A stretch of DNA of 64,000 nt. It comes from Adiantum capillus-veneris (taxonomy: Eukaryota > Streptophyta > Polypodiopsida > Polypodiales > Pteridaceae). Each line of letters starts with the position of its first letter. Within the stretch, counting starts at the first letter, position 1. The position numbers and the translations under genes are program-made. The DNA lies in assembly GCA_014529385.2 (NCBI GenBank), contig CM043945.1:1354312-1418311 (forward strand). The letters are read 5' to 3'. The notes under the pieces were generated by a model that was given only the letters and a program-made list of their open reading frames with translations, searched no databases and was not told the DNA's origin. This document shows, in pieces, positions 10,806 through 21,427 of the stretch.

Positions 10806-11810
10806 CTACTCGATGTTTTTAGTGGGGATGTCCACATAGCCCACTATCCTAATATCAAGTTTCATTTCTGTTTGATTGACTCTCTCATTCTCGGTGTCTA
10901 CTTCGTTCTCGTCTTCCTCTACAATTTTGATCAACATGTAGTATGGTACGATATCGTAGCCATTCTCGTCACAAAATTTTGTGGGAGTGACTTCATTGAC
11001 GCATACATCCAAAGTAGCCAAAATTTGAGACCATTCTAGGGGTTCGAGCTTCTCTTTAGGGAAGGGCTCTCGTATATAGGCATCGTCTTCCAATACCCTC
11101 TCTAGTGTCCTTTCATTGTGTTCGAATTCACTACATTGAGATGCTCCGCACATCCATATCTCCTTTTTCCTACAGAACCACGCTGGGACTTCTGATCCAC
11201 TAATTGGGGCTGAGTCGAATTCTTCTACAGGTGTTCTCGTGACATCATGGTAGCTGTGATTCCTCATATTTACATGTGTAGTGGTTTCAGCATGTCTTAG
11301 ATACAAATAATCATACCCCCAGTCCTGCACCATCTTGAGTTGCCTCATGAACGGCCTACCAAGGATAATTTCATAATTGTTTTTCTTGCCAAAATCTACT
11401 ATGGCAACTGTATGTTCGTACTCTATGCCACATGAAGATACCACAATTTCCTCAAGCAATCTTGTAGGTCTTTCTATGTGCCCATCCGCTAGTTGCAGTT
11501 TCATTCTAGTTGTTTGTATTGCCGGTTTTTCCCATTTTTTCCATAGCAATTTGGTAGCAATGGCAATGCCAGCTCCACTATCAAGTATGGCCTTAGTCTC
11601 TATGTTGTTATACTCGACTGGTAGAGTAGTGTTGTCGTCTTCCCCCTCACAATACTCTCCAACCTTGTTGAGAGGCACCGGTCTAGTGTTGACTCTCTTC
11701 TGTTCTGTGTCATTAAGCTCAGTTTCGAAGAACTTAAGAGGCGTCCTTATATCAAATTTCTCCAGAAATTTGCCCACTTCCGTCCACATGCTTGGCTTAA
11801 TTTTTAACAA
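10806..11810 (-). pseudogene. F: retropepsin-type protease and downstream linker
   Basis: 334 codons without a stop. The motif RPVPLNKVGEYCEGEDD precedes NIETKAILDSGAGIAIATKLLW, a retropepsin catalytic DSGAG, and NYEIILGRPFM is the usual second motif, followed by an acidic linker running toward RT. The pre-protease motif VPLNKVGE is matched in element I (VPMNKVGE), placing F and I in one broad gypsy group. It is in frame with the gag part to the right, so gag and protease were probably one reading frame. Confidence 0.85.
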
Positions 11811-11984
11811 TTATGCCAATTTGATTGTACACTTGACCGGAGTAGACAACAAGTCTGTCAAAATTCTAGTGTCCAATTGATTTGTCCCTCCTATTCTTTG
11901 AGAAGGCACCCTTCGAATTTCCGACTTTGCCTCATAGTCTCCCATGTATGGTGGCAAAGTTTTGAGTAATGCTGGTCTGCTATA

Positions 11985-12921
11985 TTATGATGCAACTGAA
12001 CCATCATCCCCTTGAAATGATTTAGCGTCTAAATCCCATGGTGGTTTATTCAAGTTCAACTCCGAGAAAGGTGCTGACTTGACTGTTTTTGTCTCATATT
12101 TTTCTTGAGCTTTTCTCACCGTTTCCCATAGCTCTTCGGGCCATTTTTCTTCCACAATGGGTGCATATGGTGGAAAAACCTTCAGTGATTCATCAGTGCT
12201 ATTAGGCACGACTCTTGCATCCTCTACATTAGGCAAGGATTTAATGTTGTCTATCTTGTTAGGTACCCTTTGTTCAGTTTTGATAGGTGTTTCATTGTTT
12301 GGTGGTTTGATTATTCTATCCCTCACTTCCATAGGTGGAGGCTCTAGTAAGGCTTGTGCAGTTTCAATCAACTGCTTGCACATCTCTAGTCTCTGTTTTT
12401 CTATCCTTGGATATGGATATGTCATCCACCTTTGCTCTAGAGTCTATCTGTTCTTCAATATTGCTTCATAGGCTTGCAATATTGCATACAAGGGTTCATT
12501 GACCTTATCTACCAATACAGACCCTCCTGAGCTTGCACTCCTTGGTCCCTCCATTGATTTTAGAGAGTCAGACTCTCTTTGCTATTTAAGTTGCTCTCGA
12601 GCCATTGTTAGCTCAACTTCTACAGCTTTCTATTTTCGTTCACGTCTAACTTTCATTTTCACTCTTTGTTCTTTCCAAGGATTATCATGACTGATGCTAG
12701 ACTTGTCAGTCTTGATTTCCTCTTGATTTTCATCGTTACTCTTGGGTTGACTGTCATTTTTACTTGTTTGGGCTCTTGTCAAGACCTTAACAGGAATCGT
12801 AGTTTCATTTTCTGACCCTCCACTGGATGGCACCGCTCCTAGCATATTCAAGGTAGTCTTTGATCCTTTTCTTAGGTTCTTAGGACAATCATGAATCAAG
12901 TGAGTAATTCCACACTTGGTG
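11985..12921 (-). pseudogene. F: distal gag with second zinc knuckle, cut by E
   Basis: Begins with CTKCGITHLIHDCPKNLRKGS, a C-x2-C-x4-H-x4-C knuckle whose Tyr-Cys junction is exactly where element E inserted. It continues through a Ser/Lys/Asn-rich region and a Glu/Pro-rich part (ending PWDLDAKSFQGDDGSVAS) toward the protease. A few stops interrupt it (near 12600, 12430). The matching upstream part with the first knuckle resumes at 15385 on the far side of E. Confidence 0.8.
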
Positions 12922-12926
12922 CAATA
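12922..12926. other. Target-site duplication of E, left copy (CAATA)
   Basis: CAATA directly precedes the left LTR of E and is repeated at 15385-15389 directly after the right LTR. A 5-bp duplication is what LTR retrotransposon integrases make. Confidence 0.95.
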
Positions 12927-13198
12927 TGTTGGAACGAGGCTATGGAGGATGCAGGTGGTGGGTCGCCATGGCGTGGAGGTAGCAAAACAGAAGGCGAGAG
13001 AGAGAGAGAGAGTCGACTCAGCTTGAACAAAAATTGCACGCTATTCTTCTTCTCTATTTTGATTGATGTGTAACCTTTTACATATATAGGCTAAACTAAC
13101 CATGCAAACTCCACTTGTGGAGTGGCTCATAACTAAAAGCATCTGCATGCCATAGGAGGCTTTCCCACGGGCTGGCCAACAAGGGCTTGGACCCAACA
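12927..13198 (-). repeat. E 3' LTR
   Basis: On the minus strand it begins TGTTGGGTCCAAGCCC and ends CCTCGTTCCAACA. It matches the right LTR almost base for base and includes a (GA)n run. Confidence 0.95.
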
Positions 13199-13212
13199 AT
13201 CCCCCCCTCAAG
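13199..13212 (-). other. E polypurine tract
   Basis: On the minus strand CTTGAGGGGGGGAT lies immediately before the 3' LTR start. This fixes the element's orientation as minus. Confidence 0.9.
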
Positions 13213-13564
13213 CCCGAACTGGACAAGCAACTCATGATACCTCGAGTTTTTGGTGTACTCGTCAACCGTGAGTTTTAGGTTCTCTCACAACCAAGGATTT
13301 TTTGTTTATCCATAACCTGGTGCTAGGTGAGTAACCCCCCCTTGAACAGATAGGGTGTAGGTCAAAACATTAGCTACCAAAAGTGGAGTTTTTGGTTCAC
13401 TGCCAAACCTTGGGTTTAAGGTGTACCCAGTAACCTCATGAGGAGAGGACAAAATGGTACTTGAGAACAAAAAACTGATAAATTGGGAGGTCTTACCACT
13501 TATGGGTGGCAGTTTCTATAGCCCGTACAATTTATTTTGACTAAATAACATGAAAAGAGTTGAA

Positions 13565-14464
13565 CTAATAAATTTCCTCATCAACGGAATATATTGGAGA
13601 TTCAGTGTCTCCCTCAACCACATGAATTTGAGTTTTACCCTTTTGAAAGCACTTATTTGACGGATGATTTGTTTTACCACAGTGAACACAAGGATTCTTC
13701 TTGAAGCAGTCTTTCGTCTGATGATTGTTGCGCCCACAAATGGCACAAGTTCTGGTTCCATTGAATGGTCGAGATGAAGCTGCTGTAGCAGCACATTTAG
13801 TGACTGCATATGCACTGGAAGTATCAGAAGAACTGGTGGGTGACACGGCATTCGAGACTGTATATGCCCTGGGAATAATAGTAGAATTGGTACTAGGTAC
13901 CCTGCGTTCTTCTTCCTGCAATGAATTGATGATACCATCCAAGGAGGGCAGCGGATCTTTCTCTTTTAAAACAGTAACAATCTGATGAAATTTGTCAGTC
14001 AAACTTTTCAACAAAATGGCTATGAGATCTTCTTCTGGTACTGAAGCTTCGACATAAACAAGTTGAGTTCTAATACTCTTCAGTCTATTGGCTAAAGCTG
14101 CAATATTTTCATCTTCACACATACGGATGGAATATAATTCCATTTTTAAACTCATTTTTGAATACTTTGCTTTGGCACCAAACAACTTCTCTAACTCTAT
14201 CCAAGCAGCACTTGAAGAATCGACATCATCCAAATAATGAATAAAATCATCTTCTAAGGAGGTTAGGATAATACCAAAAGCTTGTTCGTCTTTCCTCTGT
14301 AGCTCAGCAGATAGTGCCCTTGTAACTGCAGCGGATGTGCCGGATTCGTCGGCTGCAAGAGGCTTGACCACATTCCAAAGATTTTTCCGCATCAGATAAC
14401 CTTTGACTTTGATCTGCCAAGTATGAAAGCCCGATCCATTGAACTTGTCGACTTTTGATGTCAT
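13565..14464 (-). CDS. E gag polyprotein, intact (299 aa)
   Basis: Starts MTSKVDKFNGSGFHTWQIKV, the typical opening of plant Ty1/copia Gag (UBN2-type: F.G..F..W...), followed by MRKNLWNVVKP, LYSIRMCEDENIAALANRLKSI and LLKSLTDKFHQIV. Near the C-terminus lie two perfect C-x2-C-x4-H-x4-C knuckles: CAICGRNNHQTKDC and CVHCGKTNHPSNKC. The ORF is uninterrupted and stops after VDEEIY, well before any protease or integrase. It is the only clean long ORF in the window. Expected role: capsid formation and RNA packaging. Start chosen at the first Met, which matches the family N-terminus; the PBS lies ~640 bp upstream. Confidence 0.93.
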   Translation of the reverse strand: MTSKVDKFNGSGFHTWQIKVKGYLMRKNLWNVVKPLAADESGTSAAVTRALSAELQRKDEQAFGIILTSLEDDFIHYLDDVDSSSAAWIELEKLFGAKAKYSKMSLKMELYSIRMCEDENIAALANRLKSIRTQLVYVEASVPEEDLIAILLKSLTDKFHQIVTVLKEKDPLPSLDGIINSLQEEERRVPSTNSTIIPRAYTVSNAVSPTSSSDTSSAYAVTKCAATAASSRPFNGTRTCAICGRNNHQTKDCFKKNPCVHCGKTNHPSNKCFQKGKTQIHVVEGDTESPIYSVDEEIY

Positions 14465-15100
14465 ATTGAAGTCTTTAAGAAGCTTGGTAACGAGGGTGGT
14501 CGTTGTTGGTTATTGCACGTATAGCTAAAAACGAGCATCCTTTTGATATGATGCTACGCTCTCACCAGCTTTTAGAGTTATAACGTTGAAGACCACTTTG
14601 TGTTTGTTGCCATCCAAATTGGGGTTTATAAGCTCTGAATAAAAAACTTTCCAAGATGCTGTCAATTTTGGAAATTTTACTGTTATGTAAGCTTTCAAAA
14701 AACACCTGTCTATCTGCTATGACTATGAGCATTGACGAGCATCCGGATTTTTAATGCTAAGTGCTGTATTCTAGGGTCGAGGATACTCGAGGTGGGAAGA
14801 GTACCTTGCTTGAAATAGTAACTAGGTGGCCAGTTGAAATAAGTGTGAAAATATTCACAAAAAAAAAGACCTTCTGTAATACAGTAATGGCGCAGGCGAC
14901 GTCGAGCAACAGAGAACTGCTCAGTATGCGCTGTACAAGCCGAATTGGCAGTTGGTCAAGAGACGATATGTCTCCAGCAAGCCTGGGTGAATCCGTTGAT
15001 GCCGGTTCTGAGCAGTTTGACGCAGGTAGATAGCTCCCAATTCTCTGCATAAGCGGTTGCTCCCGCGCCGATTCGCCGACTCAAGCCGAGCTTTGCCAAA

Positions 15101-15112
15101 GCTCTGATACCA
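15101..15112 (-). other. E primer-binding site (TGGTATCAGAGC)
   Basis: The minus strand reads TGGTATCAGAGC two bases inside the 5' LTR, the standard complement to the 3' end of initiator Met tRNA used by many plant LTR elements. Confidence 0.93.
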
Positions 15113-15114
15113 GT

Positions 15115-15384
15115 TGTTGGAACGAGGCTATGGAGGATGCAGGTGGTGGGTCGCCATGGCGTGGAGGTAGCACAGCAGAAGGCGAGAGAGAGAGAGAGTC
15201 GACTCAGCTTGAACAAAAATTGCACGCTATTCTTCTTCTCTATTTTGATTGATGTGTAACTTTTTACATATATAGGCTAAACTAACCATGCAAACTCCAC
15301 TTGTGGAGTGGCTCATAACTAAAAGCATCTGCATGCCATAGGAGGCTTTCCCACGGGCTGGCTGACAAGGGCTTGGACCCAACA
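15115..15384 (-). repeat. E 5' LTR
   Basis: Near-identical to the left LTR (270 against 272 bp). It is followed at 15385-15389 by the second CAATA. Confidence 0.95.
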
Positions 15385-17961
15385 CAATATGCGTTGACAC
15401 TAATGATTTCATCATGAGGACAGTCTCTCAGCCAATGGTCTCCACCACACTTGTAGCAAGGTCCCTTAGGCTGTTGAGGTGCTCCTTGATCTCCTCTTTG
15501 TTGGTGTGCATGCCTCTGCCGGCTCATGCCTCCGTTGGCTATGAACAACAGTGTTCGTTCATCCAAGCTATATCTTCCTTCTCTTGCTGCATGTGCAGCT
15601 GTTGGTGGTCCTACACTTCCCATCATGCTCCATGGTTTTGGCGTTGAGGGTTCTTCCGGTGGATAATAGACAAGATTTGCTGCATATCCATTGGAATCAT
15701 CATAATATGCATGCATAGGCACCAAATCATTCTCTTCTGGCTCGTTTATCATTGGTGTGTATCTTATGGCTACTGGTCTTACTCCTGGTAGGGGTGGTTG
15801 TTGCCCCAATACTGGTTGTGGTCTTTCAACACCTACAGGTCCTGGTAGGTTGCCTGCTTGATACCTAGGCATCGGTGGAAGTTGAGGAGATGCTACCTGA
15901 GCTTGGGGAGCATATGGTCATTCTCTCACATACCCCTTGTTGTAATAACATTCCTCCGTCCCATGGTTTGTCCATTTTTGTTCAATCACACACCATTTTG
16001 GCTGTTTAGCCTGAGGTTTGGCATACAAGTTAATCTTCTTTAGCACTTCCTCTACAAGCTGCTCCTGGCTTACAGCTACTTCTCCTTTCGGTGATGTCTT
16101 AATGGACTTGATTCCACTTTGTTGTGAGGTTGAATCGTCGTCAAGATCCTTGAATTCACCCTCTTTGTAGACTGCACAATTGTCTACAAGGTAAAGAGAC
16201 TCCTTAGCTAACTCATTTAACGTCGTGCTCCTCTTCATATGTAAGTTCTTCTGGAGATCTGCATTCCTTAGTCCTTGAATAAATATAAGAATAAGTCTAG
16301 ACTGAGTTGGCAGTTCTTCCACAGGACAGAACTTAACATATCTTTTTAGTCGTAGGGCTGCCTTTCTCACAGATTCCCCTTCTTTCTGTATGAATTTGTG
16401 GATTTGTGAGATAGTATTATGAGCTATTCCCCTTTGTGAGAATTCCTCAATAAACTTGTCAAACACCTCCTCCATAGACTCAAAGTCTCTTCGCTCCACA
16501 GAGTCAAACCAAGTAGCTGCATCATCCTCTAGGGCTAGTCCAAACCCTGCAAATTGGGTAGGGAAGTCTAACACCTCTTCAGATCTAATTACATGCACAA
16601 AGGTTGCTACATGATCCCTAGGATCTTTGTTTCCCGTGTATTTCTTGTTTACGCATTTTTGCACTTGAGAAGGTCTAATTCTACGATGGTCTACAAATCT
16701 CATCATTAGATCTCCTCGTCCCAATCGATATACCTCCTCTGGCCTTTGGTAGTGGACGGGTTCCTCTCCCAGTGGTGCTCCTAAGCCATAATTCTGACGG
16801 TTCTTGCAAGAGATGGTTCATCTCTTCAAACTCTCTCTATGGGTGGTCTTCCAGGCTCTATTGACCCTTGGGTTTTTCGCTCACTCTCGCCTTGATACCG
16901 TGAATAGAGGGGTGGTTCTTGCAAACCCCTTAGCCCTCGTGCGGCTGGATAACCATCTTGGCTTTGGTCTTGTTCTAATGTTGCACTTTGTCAAAGCCAT
17001 GCATGCAATGATGGTTGGGTAGATGGTTGGTCTTGATAGTTGAACGTCTGCGATCGGGTAGAATGTGAGGTCGCATCATACTCCTCTGAAAAGGGATTTT
17101 TTGACTTTCTAGGGGTGTAGATGGCTCTTGGCACTTCATCTGGGGCATATGTTGATGCTCCTGGAACTGTTGCCTTTTCTACCTCCTCTGGGAGAATACA
17201 TTGGTATTCTCGCCCGTACCTATCAACAGAAATGATATCCTTCCCCATAGCAATTTCATAAGAGACTAAGTAAAGAGCCTTGTCTTTGCTTAATTCGTTT
17301 GGGTAGGGTTCTTTTCATCGGAAGTAAGAGACTATTCCCTTACTCTTATTCTTGTAAATCCCCACATTCTCATCATAGGTTGAGACCCTGGTTGTTTTCT
17401 TATCATACATAAAAAGCGCTCCAGGTCGATCAATGTTTGGAGATGGTTCTTGAGTTTCTGAAACCATTTTCCCTTTCGCCACGTTATCTCCATATCTATT
17501 GTAATCCTCAGGGTTACTAACTATCAGATAGGGGTTCCCCTTTTTGTCTCGGAATCTATCTCCATCGTCATAGACTCGAATTATCTCCAGTCTCTGAGCC
17601 GGTCTTTCTTCAATACAAATAAACTTGCGTCCTCGATAGTCAGAATAAACTAAGGCTCCCCTCGAGTTTGTTCCTTCTAAGAAGATTACAGTGAACTTGG
17701 AATCGTTCAAAGGATTCAGAGAGGTGCTTCCCCTGGCATTGGTCCTTCATAGGAGAAACCTCCTAGCTGTTGACTACCCATCATGAAGAAGGACTTGTCT
17801 GACGAAGTGTAAGTATCACTACCCTCCTCAATAATCGGTGCTAGTGGATCTAGCCTTGCCTGAGTTACACTCTCTTCAGTGGACGTGGTGCTTACTTGAC
17901 TTTTGACACTTTTAGCTCCTGACTTAAAAAAGGCTCCTAACCTTAAATACATAAGACTCAA
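15385..17961 (-). pseudogene. F: proximal gag (Retrotrans_gag domain and first zinc knuckle)
   Basis: From MSLMYLRLGAFFKSGAK at 17961, gag runs leftward through an N-terminal region (17961-16991), a Retrotrans_gag-like domain (16724-15918: DPRDHVATFVHVIRSEE, DDAATWFDSV, FSQRGIAHNTISQIHKFIQKEGESVRKAALRLKRYVKFCP, LILIFIQGLRNADL), a Pro/Gln-rich part and the knuckle CYKCGGDHWLRDC (near 15405-15460), ending at ISVNAY where E inserted. At least two frameshifts (near 17712 and 16990-16725) and several stops break it. Gag of I and J shares the spacing of IKHNTVAQIYSFKQKQGESVRD with this domain, so F, I and J are related. Confidence 0.82.
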
Positions 17962-19637
17962 AGTTGTATTGCGAGCTTAAAGCTTACCTGGACTTCTTTT
18001 GCTTGCACAGCTATGTGATGATCTCCTTCTAGAACCTACACATGTATAGTTAGTCTGTTCACAAGGGTTTCCTTGAACCAGGAAAAAATCTTTCAATTAT
18101 GTACAACAATCATTTATTTTTTTTGACAACTGGTCAGTCTTAGCCAATTTGTGTTTTTCTCCCCAATGGGTGTTTCAAGGTCTTCTGGTGGTCCAATTTC
18201 AAATGTGAAATGAGGGCTGGGATCTATGTGACGAGTATGTCCTAACTGTATAGTCAAAATTTGTAGTCTGAATCACCCCTTTCTGAGTATATCACGATAG
18301 CTGACAGATTCCTCAGTATAAGTCAATTTAAAATTGTGACTTCACCTTTGGGTTCCCCTTACTCTCTAGAGTCTATCCCTTGAATTTCATACAATTTGAA
18401 CTCTTGGGTTGTATTTTAGGCCATCTAGTGATTTTGTCAGACTCTGAATCTCTATCTGGACCTTAGACTCACTGCTAGTGATCCAAACACCTTGAAACTA
18501 GGTATGTGAGCTCTTTAGGTCCCGTTTAAGCTAACCCTAGGAGGGTTTTGCAAAATAAGATCTACAGCCCAACTTCCTTAGTCTATCACAATAGACTAGG
18601 GTTCTTCTCCAAACTGGGTCTTTTTCCAAGGTTCTTACCACAGCTAGAATCCCCACCCTTTGTGTGTTGTATCCACAAATTTGTGTAGTGTTTGGACAAT
18701 AGGTCAGAGCCTTTTTGCCAATATATCTCTGAACTCAGACTTTATCACCAGACTTGGGGTTTGGTGGTCAAGCAGGTGTTCAAATGTCCTCAAATTTTGT
18801 GAGCACTTTTTTTTTGATGTATTGAGCTAGTGGTCCAAGGGATTTTACCTGAATGTGAGTCTATCCCCAAGTAGTACTCTATCACGATAGACTCAACAGA
18901 GGACAACTGGGATGTGATTTCTCTACTGTTTTTGGACAGTTTGGTCCCCTGGGGCCCATAAAAGTCTATCTCTTGAGTTTCACTGAATTTGGACTCATTT
19001 TGACCTTGGACTCAAACACTTGATAAATTTCACCTTTTTATGGCAAATTCACACCTCAAATCCTCCTAAAGTGATGCAAATTTGATGTCACTTCAAACTT
19101 AAGTTTGTGAATATCAGTTGTACATCATGACACAATTAGTTTACCCCAGGCTAGTGGTTATATCTCTTTTTGGCCTCTCTAGGTTCACTTAGTGTTTTCT
19201 TATGGTAATCCCTTGTTTCTTTTTGTTGATTTTGGTCGCAATTTTAACGTTTTCTCAAGCGCTGGATCATAAATCCAAATGCCTACTCTATTCACACCCT
19301 TAAAGAGTATATGGTGTGGGTTTTTCTTTCAAGGCAAGCAAACATCCTCATTGTTTCTTCTTTTGTTTGTTTTGCATTTTTACAGCATTTTCCTACACTA
19401 TTTCTACACAACCATAACAAGCACTCAAAACCATAAAACCATGACTCCACATTATCCAACCTAACTAAATCTAACTAGTCACAGACCCTCGGCAAGACAC
19501 AGGCTTCCTGGCTATCCACTAGACCTCAGGATACCCTCTCCTGGATCTTGTTCTAAAAGTTTAAGCTCTCTCTAGTCAAAACTAAAGTAAGCTAACCATC
19601 ACACGAGTGACCAGATATCCCTACTTAAGGTCTTGTG
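17962..19637 (-). repeat. F leader: ~295-bp units with a TCTATCACGATAGA-type palindrome
   Basis: No gene. Between the gag start and the PBS lie three clear palindromes with centres near 18294, 18588 and 18884 (spacing 294 and 296). Forms: TATATCACGATAG, TAGTCTATCACAATAGACTA and TCTATCACGATAGA. About 90-98 bp after each, on the plus strand, is a block like GAATTTCATACAATTTGAAC (18382), a GTGTTTGGAC block (near 18690) and GAGTTTCACTGAATTTGGAC (18975). A related word, TATATCGCGAT on the minus strand, sits in F's LTR at 19991-20001. The flanks to ~18000 and ~19200 may hold more decayed units. Confidence 0.7.
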
Positions 19638-19655
19638 TCCCCGGCAGTGGCGCCA
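19638..19655 (-). other. F primer-binding site (TGGCGCCACTGCCGGGGA)
   Basis: The minus strand reads TGGCGCCACTGCCGGGGA one base inside the LTR end. This form (TGGCGCC..TGCCGGGGA) is seen in plant Tat/Athila-type gypsy elements and is usually attributed to tRNA-Asp. It fixes F's orientation and 5' end. Confidence 0.85.
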
Positions 19656-19656
19656 A

Positions 19657-20575
19657 TGTTTTAGGACAAACTACTCCCCTGTTCATGCTCACAAGCACAA
19701 CACAGAAAACATACTTGTCATCCGGTGACACGACTAACCCGTAGGTGCACAGAGGCAATCTCGTTAGCTTGTCAGGTTGAGACCAACCTACACATACGCA
19801 CTTCTATGATGCATCAATCACTAATCCTTGTTAACTCCAACCCACTATATCCCTAAACACTCATAGCACCATTTACACATCAAATGAACTTGGAATCACT
19901 TCATTCTTGCTAAGCACCATCCTCTAACTAGGATACACTTACCTATAAGTCCAATCTCACCAGATTATGACCCTAGTTATCTCAAATACAATCGCGATAT
20001 ACTTACAGGTCATAATTTAAAAGTGTGTGAAACCTAAGTCTATGAGTATCTATGCGTAACTAATATCTCCCTCGTTCCATAAAGTACTTGATTGTTGAAA
20101 ACAGACACTGTTTGTGCTACTTACAAGCAAAACAAGCTCGTGGAAGGAAAGCTCGTGAAAAGCTTGAAGATGCGAATGCGGCGGCGTGGGCGTGTAGCTC
20201 TCGGAGAGGCTACCGCGATGGTGTGGTCGCTTCGTCAATCTTGTGAGGGAGATGCGCGTAGCGAAGAGGATAAGATCTCTCTCTCTCTCTCTCTCAGACT
20301 CGTGTGATGCAAAATTAATGATTTTAAATGATGTTATTAAAAAATGGTTCTAAGGTGACCTTTATACTTTAGTCACCTTAGCTCAAAATGTACATGGGGT
20401 TTTAATTGAGTTCTACTCATCATAATTACAAAGTGGAAATGCATTGCGTCTTGACCAACTAATAAATCTATACATAATCCAAACAATTGGATAAAGACGG
20501 TAGACATCATTGGCATTACAAAGGGAATTTGATAGTCATTACAAAGGGGATTTATACCACTGTTGGGATCCAACA
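19657..20575 (-). repeat. F 5' LTR (about 919 bp)
   Basis: The inner end adjoins the PBS; on the minus strand it reads ...GTCCTAAAACA. The outer end is placed at 20575, where the minus strand starts TGTTGGATCCCAACAG, giving TGTT...AACA termini. A TATAAAGG box on the minus strand lies near 20362 and a (CT)n run at 20278-20296. No second LTR copy is present in the window, so the outer border is inferred. Confidence 0.68.
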
Positions 20576-20714
20576 GTCTCTGAAACAGTAGATATAAAGG
20601 AAATTTGAGATTTTGAGCTCCAAATTGGTTTAAACTTGGCTAGTGGGCTTAGCACATCATGTACTTTGGATGTATGATGACAAAATAGCAAAATTCCTCC
20701 ATTTTGGCTAGAAA

Positions 20715-21021
20715 GTAAATAATCTTGATTATTAACTTTTCTATCAAAATCAATATTTTTTGGTACAACTTGGTTCTAGGCATTGTATAGACCCTGTGTA
20801 TATGATATGAGGTGATTTGGATCAAGAAATATGGTCCATCACTTAAAAAATTGGCTTGCAAAGACTTCTTTGCGTTTTGTGGAAATTTTGCAAGTTATAA
20901 GTGCTCACTTTGGCTCATACTTGATTTTTGGCATGTAATAGGTGTGTACACATGATAGGTGAGGTGATGATACAATTTCTAAGCAAAAATAGTGCAAAAG
21001 TAAATAATCGTGATTATTTAC
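20715..21021. repeat. N: two palindromes 285 bp apart
   Basis: Inverted repeats with arms of the type GTAAATAATC start at 20715 (one mismatch) and 21000 (perfect 10-bp arms, 2-nt centre), exactly 285 bp apart. The same palindrome is used in the leader of I. A decayed form of the TTTGGA block follows each (near 20811 and 21106). N is cut on its left by F's LTR at 20575/20576. Confidence 0.75.
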
Positions 21022-21154
21022 AGTAGTCACAATTTTCTTGCAAAACTTAAAATTTTTGACCTAAACACATTCTATACACCTAAAACAAGTCCTAAATTGA
21101 TTTTCGTCAAGTTTGGTCTTGCCGGCATCACTTTGTGCTTTATCGACTCTCAAA

Positions 21155-21427
21155 TCACCGATTTCTGTGACTACGCTGCCTGTTGAGTTGGTCAGTCAAT
21201 TTTGAGGCTTTGGACTTGTCCATAACATTGTCGTGAAGCAACTCATCCAATTCAGGCTCATTTGGAGTCAGTTTGACCCTGTATGTCGAGTTTGATGCTT
21301 TGTAGCCTTTGAGCCATTTTCCACTTTTCGAGGGCTTTGCTTGATTGATTTCATGAAACCAATTATATACATTGTATATGAACCTCATAGGCAAATTGTC
21401 TGTGGAGTCGGATCTGAATTCTGACAT
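21155..21427 (-). CDS. N: 90-aa ORF, unknown
   Basis: MSEFRSDSTDNLPMRFIYNVYNWF..., ending in a Lys/Arg/Asn-rich tail. I do not recognise it. Its protein-like composition and its place beside the N palindrome array suggest a fragment of an element protein, but it may be chance. No partner copy exists in the window to compare. Confidence 0.3.
   Translation of the reverse strand: MSEFRSDSTDNLPMRFIYNVYNWFHEINQAKPSKSGKWLKGYKASNSTYRVKLTPNEPELDELLHDNVMDKSKASKLTDQLNRQRSHRNR

Larger units (their letters stand above)
12927..15384 (-). mobile_element. E: complete gag-only Ty1/copia-type retrotransposon (2458 bp)
   Basis: Two ~270-bp LTRs (12927-13198 and 15115-15384; TGTTGG...CCAACA ends), a Met-type PBS and a polypurine tract in the right places, a perfect CAATA duplication, and one intact gag ORF are all present, but there is no protease, integrase or RT. 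By eye the LTRs differ at about five substitutions plus a GA-repeat length change, so this is a fairly young insertion. It lies in the second zinc knuckle of F's gag, in the same orientation as F. Mobility would need enzymes from an autonomous copia relative. Confidence 0.95.

Noticed and set aside
20561-20575. TGTTGGGATCCAACA palindrome as a separate element
   Set aside because: Best explained as the outer terminus of the F LTR.
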